NCBI GenBank assembly: GCA_019802505.1
Contig: JAFMOC010000223.1
Span: 186,001-250,000 of the forward strand
Direction: 5' to 3'
Source of the DNA: Corydoras sp. C115
Lineage: Eukaryota > Chordata > Actinopteri > Siluriformes > Callichthyidae
Length of the DNA: 64,000 nt
Shown here in pieces: positions 10,490 to 21,330 of the stretch. The translations under genes and the position numbers were made by a program. Position 1 is the first letter of the stretch; each line of letters opens with the position of its first letter. Below the pieces are notes generated by a model. The model worked only from the letters and a program-made list of their open reading frames with translations, ran no database searches and was not told the DNA's origin.

Positions 10490-11740
10490 TGTTGTTTAAA
10501 ACCATCGACCCTGTTCTAAGGACCCCTTAACCAGTCTGTTTGGAGGATTCTCCTGAAACATGCAATCATTTTCTGCACTTTTTTTTATTGATAAAGTTGT
10601 TACAGCAAGAGCTCTCATCACAATTCCTGCCTCTGACCCTGTTCTCAGCCTGGCTGTGCTTAGCGATTTTGAGCCGGCCACTCCGTCGCACCTGGAAGAT
10701 GTGGTAGGCCATTTAAAGCCATCGGGTTTCCCCATGTGATGCTGTGCCCCCTCACTTTTTTTTAAAGAGGTTTTTCCCCAGAGGTTTTAGGCCCATTTCT
10801 AAACTGCCTTTTATTTCAAAAATATTAGAAAAAATTGTCTATGCCCAGCTGAAATCCTATTTAGATGAGCATAATATTCTGGAGATTTTTTCAGTCTGGT
10901 TTTAATCCCTACATAGCAGAGTCTGCATTGTTAAGGGTTTTTAAAGGATGTCCTTCTGGCCAATGACTCTTGGGATCACAAAATCTTTTTGCTCTCAGAT
11001 ATTGCTGTCTTCGACACAGTGGACCACAACATTTTAATTTTCAGGTTACAGCACTTCGTGGGAATTTGTGGTGGGGCTTTGAAATAGTTTAGGTCCCATC
11101 TCACAGACAGAACCTTGTGCGTAAATTTTGCTGGTTCAAAATCCTCCTCAGCTCCCCTATTATATTGGGTTCCACAAGGCTCTTTTTTAACACTATTTGC
11201 TTCCACTGGGTTCCATTTTAAAACATGGCAAAACAACGACACCATTTTAAAACAACGACACCCATATACATGTCCCACTGAAGCAGAAAAATGCCATCTC
11301 CACTAAAGCTCTTCTTCGATATCTTGAGGACATTAAAATTTGGATGGCTTTAAATTTTTTTAATTTTAATGAAAACAAAACGGAAGCGATGGTGTTTGGT
11401 CCCAGTGGTTGCTGTGGAGCCCCCTGTTGACTTGGGCCCCCTCACACAGTATGTGAAGTCAACAGTTTTTAACTTGGGTTTTTAAATGGACAGTGATTTT
11501 AAACTGGATCGTCAGATTGGTGCAGTAATGAAGTCCTGCTTTTATCATTTAAGGCAAGTGGCGAAGGTAAAGTCTATATTAGCACAGCAGCATTTCCTTC
11601 CCCCTGCTTTAACTCTCTTAGCTCCTCCACCTGCATGCACCTGCACGGTGCCTCAGGTCAGCTGATCAGCTGCTCCTGGAGGTACAGAGGTCCAAGCTTA
11701 AGCTGAGAAGGGTTGTTTTTAAAGTGCTTGATAAATCAAA
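10490..11740 (+). pseudogene. LINE reverse transcriptase, heavily decayed
   Basis: Plus-strand pieces can be read across frameshifts: a pre-RT segment near 10,650-10,760; KIVYAQLKSYLDEH near 10,830; a DTVDHNIL-type block near 11,010-11,030, where the LSAAFDTVDH motif of RT lies; WVPQGS near 11,165; and an NENKTEAMVFGPS block near 11,365-11,400. The order and motifs match L2/CR1-type RT. It is a different lineage from the other L2 copies here. It is not functional. Confidence 0.65.
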
Positions 11741-11917
11741 CTGAGTTGAGTTGACAGTTGAGTTGAAAATGGCAATGAAACAGTTTTGTTGCTAAAATAA
11801 CTAATTCAGTTCATTTAATACTAAGTTTAGCAGTCAGGTATTAGGTTTCAAAGCACTGAGACATCAGTAATAAAAGTAGTGAATGCTTTATTTATGTTTC
11901 TGAAATTAACTCGGTTT

Positions 11918-12453
11918 TGTTGTTATCACAGTGGCATGACTAGAGCTGTACTCCAATAGTTTAAATCCTCTGTACAATCTGACACATAGCACCTTGGTTG
12001 ATTCACTGCCAAGATAGAAAAATGTCTGACTGTTGACATCTGTCTAAACTAGGGATGTACCAATAGAATTAGTTTCCAGTCTTATGCAAATCAGATGCTG
12101 TTTCAGTAATGCTTTTATAACCTCAAGGCTTGACCAATATTTCAGACTTAAAACTGGAATATCAAGCAGAAAGTAACATCTCTATTACAAAGTGCTTGAA
12201 CTGCAGACATCACAGATGGCAATTGGTCTGCTTTCATTTTACAGAGAATTACCATGCCATAGACATAGACAAACCATAGACATTTAGTTACAATAACATT
12301 TGGTAACAACAGAAATAAAACAAATAAATGGAAACAACACTCCTCAGTAAAGCAAGTAAATTTGAATAATACTGTTAAACAGGAGGATTGAAACTGGGAA
12401 TATAGGTATCTACAATACCATTTGCTCCATTTATTGCCCATGTTTTCATTCAA
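11918..12453 (+). repeat. ~530-bp direct repeat, copy 1
   Basis: About 95% identical by eye to 19,131-19,643, same orientation, starting TGTTGTTATCACAGTGGCAT. Its 3' edge runs into the sequence TTTTCATTCAAC, which also matches the MITE at 25,178-25,200. Open frames on its minus strand (12,148-12,453 and the equivalent at 19,340) are conserved only because the copies are similar. I see no coding signal. Together the copies bracket the BEL element and the UBTF retrocopy. Confidence 0.8.
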
Positions 12454-12835
12454 CAGCCATGAGATTGATAAAAGGCAACATCAGGAATATGTTAATAAAG
12501 AAGATGGCAAACAGGAAACAGTCAGTACAGCACCTTTGCTTACACAAACTCAACTCAATTACCCATCATGCATTACTAAAATCTGCACCTTACAGAAGCT
12601 GCCATAAAAAACAAGTGAAAGATCAAAAGATCCTAACTAACCCTAACTAACGGTATTGCCTCTACATTACTAAGAAAACCAGCTTCGTCAAATTGTGCAG
12701 GTGGATACAGAGGAAGAAAAGTTGCTGAGGTAAGTGCACCTTTACTGTGGCAGCTAGGCTAACAGGTGGAAAGCTAATAAGCTAAGCTATGGCTGATGAT
12801 TCAGTCCCAGTGGAAAAAGGCAAGTAAAACCTACA

Positions 12836-13829
12836 GTGAAGGCTATGGAGGATGCTTTACAGAGGCAAACAAATGCTAGGAGGGCTCAGCTAAGTCAGCT
12901 AACTGGAAAGAAAAATCAAATGCTTGAGTTAATGGAGGATGATGGCAATGTGGATGTGGTAAAAACCAAGTTGCACAAACAGATTAACCAGTTGTTTGGA
13001 GAGTTTTGCAACCTTCACACTTCTGTACAGGGGCTTTTACACCAGGTTATGTCTGAAGATGAAATGAAAACGGATCAGCAGAGTTGGTTTGAGCCCAAAG
13101 CTACGTCATTTTGTGAGTTCATTGCTGAGGTCAATGCATGGTTTGAAGCTGTTGCCCAACGTAGAGAAGAAGCAAGCAAGTTCAATGAGGGAGTTAGCCC
13201 TGGAGATAGTATATCAGCTACATCCTCTAGGAGGTCTTAGAAGTCCAGAGAAAGTTCTGGAAGCTCTAAAGCATCGTCTGTAGTGTCCTCTGCACGTTTA
13301 AAGGCAGAACTGGAAAAGGCAGCACTGTTGTCTAAAGCTGCAGTTCATCCACTTTTTTGGATGAACAAGAGCTAAAAGTTAAAGCTGAAAAGGAGCAGCT
13401 TGAACTAAAGGCTGCTCTTGCTGCTGCTGATGCTCAACATAAAGTTCTACAAAAATATGAAGAGTCACATGAGTCAATACATTAGCATACATGGATAAGG
13501 CATTAACCTGGCCTGATATCAAGGCAGATGACAGTGATGCACTGAACTCCTATGCTCTGTTCCTGACAAACTGCAAAAATGCAATGGCAGAGTTGGAATA
13601 TATGGATGAGATGGATAATTCTGCCAACATGCATGCAATAATTTCCAAATGCCCATATAAGTTGAGAGAAAAGTGGAGAAGTGTGGCCTGTGACATACAG
13701 GAAAGACAAGGACGAAAAAACAGATTCAGAGATATTGTGGGGTTTGTTGCCAGACAAGCAAAGATTGCTCTCCACCCAGTGTTTGTCCAAAGCACAGACA
13801 AAATCTCTGCCAAACGTGAGGTCAGATAG
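12836..13829 (+). pseudogene. gag: BEL/Pao gag, N-terminal and DUF1759-like parts
   Basis: Two open pieces. The first (12,836-13,240) is charged and helical (ALQRQTNARRAQLSQLTGKK). The second (13,491-13,829) has the LNSYALFLTNCKNAMAEL and CPYKLREKWRS blocks typical of the BEL/Pao gag region known as DUF1759. Between them a stop and frameshift break the frame within an Ala/Lys/Glu-rich coiled-coil stretch (about 13,300-13,480). Gag would form the particle shell around the element RNA. It lacks an unbroken frame and is not functional. Confidence 0.8.
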
Positions 13830-13937
13830 AATGGGTAGTAAGAAGAGTTTCACTACCACAGTGACCAAGTTAAATAACCAACAGAGTGCAGATACAGAGT
13901 TATGTCCAAGTAAAAGGATCCTAACACTCCTAAACTT

Positions 13938-14391
13938 GTGAGTAAGCCTTGTATCTTCTGTCAAGGGGAGCACACATTGGAGCAGTGTAAAAAGCTGCAG
14001 AAGTCTCTGCACAGAGAAAAACTGGACTTTCTCAGAAGTAAGGGCCTATGCTTTAGCTGCCTTAAACCAGATCACATGAGTAGGACATGTGCAGAAAAAC
14101 TGAGAACACCCCACTCTTCTGCATATGAAGATCAAAGAGAAATTTGTACCTAGTCCAGAGCAAGCGAAGGACCCAGACAATTCAACAGTAATCAGTAGCT
14201 TTGTGGACATAGCCAACAAATATGACTGCAACAGGGCCGGGAACACAGACAGTGTTCTGGCTATTGTCCCAGTACAAGTAAAAGCAAAGAAGGGCAGCAA
14301 AATAGTGACTTCTTATGCTTTTTTGGATCCTGGCAGCAATGCCTCATTTTGCACTGAAAGGCTTTTGGATGAGCTTAACCTTTGTGGATGA
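13938..14391 (+). pseudogene. BEL/Pao zinc knuckles and aspartic protease
   Basis: Two zinc knuckles sit at 13,945-14,095: a CIFC...H...C variant and a regular CFSCLKPDHMSRTC (CX2CX4HX4C). After a frame change, the protease segment holds AFLDPGSNASFC (about 14,320-14,355), the D-P-G form of the active-site motif often seen in BEL/Pao (DUF1758). The knuckles would bind RNA and the protease would cut the polyprotein. The frame ends with a stop at about 14,391, followed by more breaks. Confidence 0.8.
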
Positions 14392-14505
14392 AATGTTCAC
14401 ATTCTCCTGACCACAATGGGGAGCAAAAAATTGTTCACAGTAATGCTGTAGCTTAGTTGAAAGTGAGTGGCCTTCATGGTAACAACTTTCTTGAGCTAAC
14501 AGGAA

Positions 14506-16251
14506 GTGTTCTCACAAAAGGCAATTCCAGTAAGCAAAGCGAACATCCCAAGTCAAGACGAAGTAGACAGGTGGCCTCATCTAAAGGATGTACGAATTCC
14601 AAGAATACATGGAGAAATAGGACTACTAATTGGTGCAAATGTGCCAAGGGCATTGGAACCAGAGGAAGTAATCCACAGTGTAAAGAATGGGCCTTATGCT
14701 GTGAAAACAATGCTAGGATGGACTGTTAATGGACCTCCCAGGGAGGAAAGCTGTAGCAGGACCAAAACTGGTGTACCACATGTACTGTCAAATCATATAT
14801 CAGTGGACAGACTTGAAGAACTGTGGAATCAACAGTTCAATTATGACTTTCCTGAGGGCAAGCAAGACGAGCAGACAGAGATGTCAAAGGAGGATCTCCT
14901 TTTCATGAACAGGGTGTCCACATCATCTCAGTCGAAAGGTGGTCACTACTGTATTGGTCTGCCCTTAAAGAACAAAGAGGTTACAATGACCAACAACCGT
15001 GCCATTGCTGAACAGCGTGCATTAAATTTGAAGAAGAAGCTTATCAAAAACAAATTTCAAGAGGACTACATCACATTCATGAATGATATGATTTCTAAGG
15101 GCTATGCAGCAAAAGTTTCCAACAAAGACATCAACCACAGTGATGGAAGGGTGTCGTACATTCCACATCATGGAGTGTACCATCCCAAAATACACAAAAT
15201 CCGTGTGGTGTTTGATTGCGGCGCATCATATCAAGGAACCTCATTAAATGAACAACTTCTCCAAGGGCCCAATCTGAGCAATACTTTGATTGGAGTTTTA
15301 ACAAGATTCCGTCAAGAGTCTCTGGCAGTAATGGCTGACGTGGAAGTCATGTTTCACCAGGTAAAGGTTCCTGCTGAAGATGCCGACCTGCTTCGATTCT
15401 TGTGGTGGCCAAACGGTGATGCAAGTCAGAATCTGGAAGAGTACAGGATGGAAGTGCATTTATTTGGGGCCACTTCATCGCCCAGTTGTGCTAGCTATGC
15501 TCCGAGGCGATGTGCAGAGGACAATAAGCACAAGTTTAATGCATCTGTTAACACAGTGTTGCACAACTTTTACATTGATGATCTTTTAAAATCTGTTGCA
15601 TCTCCTGAGCAGGCATTGTCGTTGTACCATGATTTGAGGGAAATCTGCCAGACTGGAGGCTTCAGGCTAACAAAGTGGATCAGCAACAGCACAGAAGTGT
15701 TGTCTAAAATTCCAGATGAAAAGGCACATGGCAATAAAGATCTTGATCTGGACCATAATCCATTTCCCATAGAAAGAGCATTAGGAGTGCAATGGTGTGT
15801 CCAGTCTGACTCCTTTAAGTTCAGAGTTGTCATTCAGAATAAACCGCTTACCAGAAGAGGCATTCTGTCCATGGTGAGTTCAGTATACGATCCTCTCGAG
15901 ATCTTGGCACCAGTTATCTTGCCTGCAAAGAATATCTTGCAACAATTAAGCAGATCAAAATTCAGCTGGGATGATGCTGTGCCTGAAGACCTTGCCCAGC
16001 AGTGGTTGAAGTGGGTAAAAGGCATACAGCAGCTCTGCGAGTTTGGACTAGATCGATGTTTTAAGCCTGCATGCTTTGGAGATCCGGTATCTGCTAATCT
16101 ACATCATTTCTCCGATGCCAGTGAAGTGGACTATGGCACAGTCACATATCTCGTCCAACAGAACTGTCACAAGCAAATACACAGTACCTTTGTCCTAGGA
16201 AAGGCTAAAGTAGCCCTCTCAAGCCCACAACCATTCCACGACTGGGGTTGA
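14506..16251 (+). pseudogene. pol: BEL/Pao reverse transcriptase / RNase H start, 581-codon open frame
   Basis: The longest transposon frame in the window. KIRVVFDCGASYQGTSLN is at about residue 230, LNEQLLQGPNL follows, and a VMADVEVMFHQVKV block (usually AD(I/V)..MF.Q) comes after it. HNFYIDDLLKS is at about residues 350-360; the YIDD catalytic box is intact. The later part (GVQW..., SMVSSVYDPLEILAP, HHFSDASEVDYG) matches the Pao peptidase/RNase H region. It opens near 14,506 only by a non-ATG or frame-continuation start, since the true polyprotein begins upstream. It stops at 16,251 by a frameshift; RNase H continues in another frame from 16,248. Confidence 0.9.
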
Positions 16252-16874
16252 CTGCAGCAACCTTAGCTACACGTGTGGATTGCATGCTAAGAAGGGAAAT
16301 GCAGCTTTCACTAGGGGACTCTGTTTTTTGGACCAACAGCACAGCTGTATTGAAGTATATCGGCAATGAAACTACAAGATTCCGCACCTTTGTGGCTAAC
16401 AGAGTGGCGGCCATTATAGAGACTTCTGCAGTCTCTCAATGGAAGTACATCTCCTCGCAACAAAATCCTGCAGATTACGCATCAAGGGGGCAAGATGTTG
16501 ATGCATTTATGCAGAAGAAAGCCTGGATTAGTGGGCCAGACTTTCTCACAAAAAAATGGCCAGAGACGTCTGTTCACCTGGATGAGCCTATGTTAACAGA
16601 CCCTGAGGTAAAAAGGACTGTAATGGTCAATGCTATTACAGTTGAAGAATCAAGAGGCACACTAAAGCAGCTCATTGAGCATTTCTCCTCATGGCTACGT
16701 CTGAAAAGGGCAACAGCATGGCTTCTCAGAATACAAAACACATTGCTAGAGCTATCTAAAAGGAGAAAGGAATTATACCAGCATCATTCACAGACTGAAA
16801 TAGAGAAAGAAATGTCAAGCTTCAGAAGGAAACTTGTCAAGAGAACTCTAACAGTGGAAGAGCTTCAGAACTGA
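16248..16874 (+). pseudogene. pol: BEL/Pao RNase H end and linker
   Basis: It begins in the next frame after the break, with the FWTNSTAVLKYI block and the QQNPADYASRG motif that marks the RNase H / pre-integrase boundary in BEL/Pao. A helical, basic linker follows. A stop at 16,874 ends the piece and integrase resumes about 50 nt on. Confidence 0.85.
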
Positions 16875-16923
16875 GCAAGACATTGTTCATTATTGCCAGC
16901 AAAAGAAATTTCATGAGGAAACT

Positions 16924-18203
16924 TTGGCTCTTAAAATGAACAAGAATGTTAGGAAAGGCAGTCATCTCTGCAAGCTTAATCCAGTGTTGATTGATGGCAT
17001 TCTCAGAGTTGGTGGAAGACTTAAGCGAGCTACCATTCCAGATGAAGCCAAGTACCCTGCCATTCTGCCCAAAGACCATAGAATATCTGAGCTGATTGTG
17101 CAAGAGGTTCATAAAGAAATAGGTCAAGGTGGACGTAATCACGTTCTCTCTCAACTTCGTCAGAAGTACTGGATTCCCAATGCTACTGCCTTAATTGGAA
17201 AGATCCTAGCAAAGTGTGTCACCTGCCAGATATTGCAAGGTGGTATTGGTAAACAACAAATGGCAGACTTGCCCACAAATAGAGTCCTATCAGATGAACC
17301 GCCATTCACAAAAACAGGAGTAGATTACTTTGGCCTGTGTAATATGAAGCGTGAAAGAAGCACAGTAAAGATGTATGGGGTCATCTTTACTTGCCTGACT
17401 GTACGGGCTGTCTATATTGAAATGGCTGCGAGCTTGGACACTGACTCATTTATCCATGCCTTGTGCCGCTTCATTGCAAGACGTGGCCAGGTATGGAAAT
17501 GCGTTCCGATAATGGAACAAATTTTGTTGGCGCTGAGTGAGAGCTAAAAAAACGCTATTCAACAGTGGAACACCTGCAAAATGGAGAATACCTTGCTTCA
17601 GCATGGCATCAAATGGATGTTCAACCCTCCATCTAATCACGGAGGAATTTGGGAACGCAAATTCCCACAATGATCCGTTCCATCAGGAAAGTGCTTAACA
17701 CCACTCTAAGAATGCAGAACTTGGACGAGGAAGGTTTACACACGTTCCTCTGTGAAGCAGAGGCCATCTTGAACAGTCAGCCAATCACCACACCATCAAA
17801 CGACCCAAATGACATGGAGGCTCTTACCACAAACCATCTCATTTTGTTAAAAACTAAGCCTTCTATGCCTCCGGGACTGTTTGAGAGGGAGGACCTCTAT
17901 GCACAGAGAAGATGGAGGCAGGTACAATACATGGCTAACATTTTTTGGAAAAGATGGGTGAGGGAGTATCTTCCTGAGTTACAGAAATGTCAAAAGTGGA
18001 CAAGAGTGTCACGGAATTATGTTACTGGAGATGTTGTTTTGATTGTGGATGAGTCTGCACCAAGAAATTCATGGGTGTTGGGTAGAATTACCCATAAAAT
18101 ACAAGATGAACATGGACTTGTTCGTAGAGTTCGAGTCAAGACAAATACCAGTGAACTTGACAGACCCATCACTAAAATTTGTCTTCTTCATGCCAAAGAA
18201 TGA
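16924..18203 (+). pseudogene. pol: BEL/Pao integrase and C-terminal DUF5641
   Basis: First piece (16,924-17,547): the HHCC zinc-binding part with KYWIPNATALIGKILAKCVTCQ, then TGVDYFG carrying the first catalytic Asp. The frame shifts just before the second Asp; SDNGTNFVGAE is readable at about 17,503-17,535 in another frame. Second piece (17,649-18,203): CEAEAILNSQP (catalytic Glu region) followed by a DUF5641-type tail with RRWRQVQYMANIFWKRW and the GDVVLI(V)DE block. All three catalytic positions are still visible, but they lie in different frames. Confidence 0.88.
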
Positions 18204-18623
18204 GGCAGTGGTAAAGACTGCACTCCTACGGTGTGTCAAGTGCTGGTAACCTCTGACACCAGAACACTTGATCATTTTTTTTATGAAGGACATTTGTATA
18301 GGGTATTTCTTTTATTTATGATAATTGTTTCTATTATTAGAACACAATTAGGGGCCAGGGTGTGTATGGGCCAAGTACTGAAACTAATCAACGCTGTTAA
18401 TTATGTTTATTTACCAGTAATTTCATTTTGTGTGGCAATTTGTATAAGATGTTTTATTGAATTAGACAATGTTAGTTTGTGTAATAATTAGGTTTGATCT
18501 AGGTAAATAAGAAGTGTTCATTGTGTGGTACTGCAGTCTCAATTTAAATGCGTACTGTCTCTTTAAGAGAAACGCTATTTTGGGGGAAGACAGTAAGTTA
18601 GATGGGCAGGGGACAAGGGTTTT

Positions 18624-19129
18624 TGTATTTTTCCTTCTTTTTATCAGAGAGGTCAGTCCACATGCGCGCCAGAAGTCTGGTGAGCTCGTTGTCAGACAGG
18701 TCAGGTCTTTCCTGCTGAAGCTTTGGCCGCTTCTCCTCAGCAAAGATGAACATGGCGGAGATGGGGCGCTTGGGCTTGACAGGAGTAGTTTTTCCTTTGA
18801 TGATTTTGTTGGAGCTAGGACTGCTACCCCCAGTGCCCTTTTTAAAGCCCTCCATCTTCTGCTCTGCAAAAATCCTCTGCTGCTCTTCTTCTGAAATACT
18901 ACACAAGTATCGTTTCATTTCCACTTCAAACTTTCTTTTTCTGCTCACAGCGCTTCTGATAAGCATCCTTCTCACTCTATTTGAGCAGTTTCCAGCGCTG
19001 TACATGACCATGTGCTCTGTGCTGGGAACATCTTTCATACCGGACATCAGCTCAGCACAGAACATCGAGTAACCATTTGATGGCGGTTTTCCTGGCCGTC
19101 CATCAAATTTGTCTTTAAGCTGGCGTTCC
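18624..19129 (-). pseudogene. ubtf: UBTF (upstream binding factor) retrocopy fragment, antisense to BEL
   Basis: The minus-strand reading gives a UBF segment: LKDKFDGRPGKPP, then MFCAELMSGMKDVPSTE (an HMG box), a frameshift just after VMYSA, then FEVEMKRYL, and a second HMG box with KPKRPISAMFIFAEEKRP and LSDNELTRLLARMW. UBF is the RNA polymerase I factor that wraps ribosomal DNA. Two HMG boxes plus the linker run with no intron, which points to a reverse-transcribed mRNA fragment rather than a gene piece. In-frame stops (for example after WKLLK) and the frameshift make it non-coding. The breakpoint near 18,624 is at the end of ...KEKYK. Recognition of UBTF rests on my memory of the vertebrate protein. 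Confidence 0.88.
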
Positions 19130-19130
19130 T

Positions 19131-19643
19131 TGTTGTTATCACAGTGGCATTACTAGAGCTGTACTCCAGTTTAAATCCTCTGTACATTCTGACACATAGC
19201 ACCTGTGTTGATTCACTGCCAAGATAGAAAGAATGTCTGACTCTTGACGCCTGTCTAAACTAGGGATGTACCAATAGAATTAGTTTCCAGTCTTATGCAA
19301 ATCAGATGCTGTTTCAGTAATGCTTTTATAACCTCAACCTTAAAACTGGAATATCAAGCAGAAAATAACATCTCTATTACAAAGTGCTTGAACTGCAGAC
19401 ATCACAGATGGCAATTGGTCTGCTTTCATTTTACAGAGAATTACCATGCCATAGACATAGCCAAACCATAGACATTTAGTTACAATAAAATTTGGTAACA
19501 ACAGAAATAAAACAAATAAATGGAAACACTCCTCAGTAAAGCAAGTAAATTTGAATAATACTGTTAAACAGGAGGATTGAAACTGGGAATATAGGTACCT
19601 ACAATACCATTTGCTCCAATTATTGCCCATGTTTTCAGTTCCA
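19131..19643 (+). repeat. ~510-bp direct repeat, copy 2
   Basis: See the copy at 11,918. This copy starts immediately next to the UBTF fragment and continues without a break into MITE-like sequence at 19,640 (words shared with 25,178-25,220). It is therefore unlikely to be an LTR. Confidence 0.8.
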
Positions 19644-19960
19644 CTTATCGTAAAGATGCATTTTGTAGTTCTACAATTACAATTACTGTTTATGAACTAA
19701 AGTAAATACAGTGTCAGTTTCCATTAATTTGTTTTCTAATGATCCAAACATCAATAGTACCACCACAGAGTAGGTATAATTTGGTTGGTGTATTATTCTC
19801 ATTCCAGCAGTGTCACTGAGGTGTCTAAATGAATCTACAGTAGCACTGCTGAACTAAAACCAAATTACAACATCAGTATCATTGCAAAATTGACAATTCC
19901 TACAAAAGTATGGTAAGTGGAGAAAATAGACAATGGAGCAGGAAGGGGGTGTGTCCATTT
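19620..19960. repeat. MITE-family copy
   Basis: Shares with 25,178-25,460 the words CACTTATCGTAAAG, TTGTAGTTCTA, GTACCACCACAGAG and TTGGTTGGTGTATTATTCTC, in the same order. It is non-coding. The rest to 20,090 is T-rich and unremarkable. Confidence 0.6.
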
Positions 19961-20094
19961 TTTTTTTACTATATTCATCCAGACTGAACAAATCTACACA
20001 CAATTAAAAACAGTAATTGTAAAATTGTCATGTTTGATAATTCTACAGTATAGCTGGTTTTCTCCATAACTACTGACTTGTGTTGTTCTCATTT

Positions 20095-20145
20095 GTAAGT
20101 CGCTTTGGATAAAAGCGTCTGCTAAATGACTAAATGTAAATAACA
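20095..20145 (+). repeat. Conserved LINE/SINE tail (GTCGCTTTGGATAAAAGCGT)
   Basis: The tail GTCGCTTTGGATAAAAGCGT followed by CTGCTAAATG is a strongly shared 3'-end module. Inverted copies occur at 25,220-25,265, 29,335-29,380 and 60,955-61,000. It is the recognition tail of an L2-like LINE used by many fish SINEs. Confidence 0.7.
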
Positions 20146-20515
20146 TTATGTAAATTTGTGAAAATACACAACGAAGTTAGTCAGCAATGACAATACACAT
20201 CATGTGATCCCATGAAACCTAATGATGATGATACTGCAAACAACTTTTTTGCGAAAAGTTTTATATAAATACAGATGTGAAATAAAAGGAACAATAACTC
20301 AGTTACACTGTTATAGTAATTATTCCACAGTTGCTTCTCTATTCTCTACGGTGGCCGAGAAGTGCAAAACAAATTAACAAATGCAGGTACGACACTTACA
20401 AACATCGAGACAACATTTACAAATGCAGAGACAACATTTACAAATGCAGAGACAACATTTACAAACGCCGTGCCAACATTTACAAATGACCAGGCAGACG
20501 GAACAGGTAGGTACC

Positions 20516-20948
20516 TGTCAGTAATTTTAAATTATGTGAACATAATAACAGTCCCAAAAAGGCCGAAATTTTCTATTTAAACAAAGGACCTTACTGGGGC
20601 TCGCCGCCATTAGGAAGTGGGGTGGGGCACGCTAGATTTGAACCAAAATACTGGTCTTGGATTGGCTGATTTAAACCCTAGGGCGGTAATCTACGATTGG
20701 CTTAGGCAGGTAAGGGGCGGGAACTAGACGTAACGGATATATACACAGGTAAACAATGCGGGAGGCGCACTATCACTCAGATCCGGAGGCAGACAGCATC
20801 GGAACGCTGAGGATGGTAGACCCGCTGGCCAGCGTGAGTTACTGACGGTGTTCATGAAGTTTTCTTTGTTCTCAATAAATGAGTTGAGACGACCATTTTT
20901 GCATCAGCTTGTTCTTTCTGCCTTTTTCAAAATCAAAAGATCCTAACA
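20516..20948 (+). mobile_element. Solo LTR, family A, 4-bp target duplication TACC
   Basis: It starts TGTCAGTAATT and ends GATCCTAACA, flanked by TACC at 20,512-20,515 and 20,949-20,952. AATAAA is at 20,874-20,879. Removing it rejoins the left arm of the foldback element so that it matches the right arm across GGTAGGTACC, which confirms the insertion point independently. Confidence 0.93.
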
Positions 20949-20999
20949 TACCTTACATAAGAAGTGTTGATTGTTGACAATAGTCAAACTGTTTCGCGG

Positions 21000-21330
21000 G
21001 GACAGCGTGGATCAGATGTGTCCACACTTTTCTGTTCTGTAATCTACTTTTTCCAGCGGACAGGACATCGTGATCTACCAGAACTAATTTTTTTAAGCTT
21101 TAATGTTGAAAGCAGTTTACACTGATCATGTTAATTTTGTGGAATCAGTAAAGAAAAAACTCAGCTTCAAGTTCAATTGGTCTTAGTTTTGATAACAGTA
21201 CACCAGTCAGTTACATTGACCTGTCCATCTTCATGTATAGTACATTTAAATGAGATGTGATTAAGGCACGGGGGCATGGCCGCGCACCAGTTTTGGGAAT
21301 AGAGAGAGGGAGAGAGTCCCCGCGAATTGT
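21000..21330. other. Core of the foldback element
   Basis: This core resembles 32,155-32,700: both have ...CCACACTTTTCTG..., ATCTAC, a CAGGACATCG/CAGGTCATCG stretch, ATAATTTTTTTAGG-like text and, near the end, GGCACGG(A/G)GGC. It is non-coding and was spread as part of a repeat family. Confidence 0.5.

Larger units (their letters stand above)
12700..18350 (+). mobile_element. BEL/Pao LTR retrotransposon, internal region, broken
   Basis: Gag, protease, RT, RNase H and integrase follow in the normal BEL/Pao order over 5.5 kb with at least five frame breaks. The internal region is otherwise almost full length. A purine/GC-rich stretch AGGGGCCAGGG followed by TGTGTATGGGCC near 18,352 could be a polypurine tract plus 3' LTR start. 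If so, the LTR is cut short by the UBTF fragment at 18,624. I could not find a matching 5' LTR before 12,780. Confidence 0.9.

Noticed and set aside
12148..12453. Hydrophobic 101-codon frame shared by two loci (also 19,340-19,630) as a conserved small protein
   Set aside because: Both lie in the two copies of the same repeat; conservation follows from duplication, and the start differs in context.
18746..19072. 108-codon plus-strand frame over the UBTF fragment
   Set aside because: Antisense shadow of the UBTF reading on the minus strand.
11918..19643. The two ~0.5-kb direct repeats as LTRs of the BEL/Pao element (both have TG...CA-like ends)
   Set aside because: No primer-binding site follows the first copy, no polypurine tract precedes the second, the outer flanks are not duplicated, and the right copy's similarity continues past its CA end into the MITE family at 25,178. 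The GTTCC word on both sides of the second copy is therefore probably chance.
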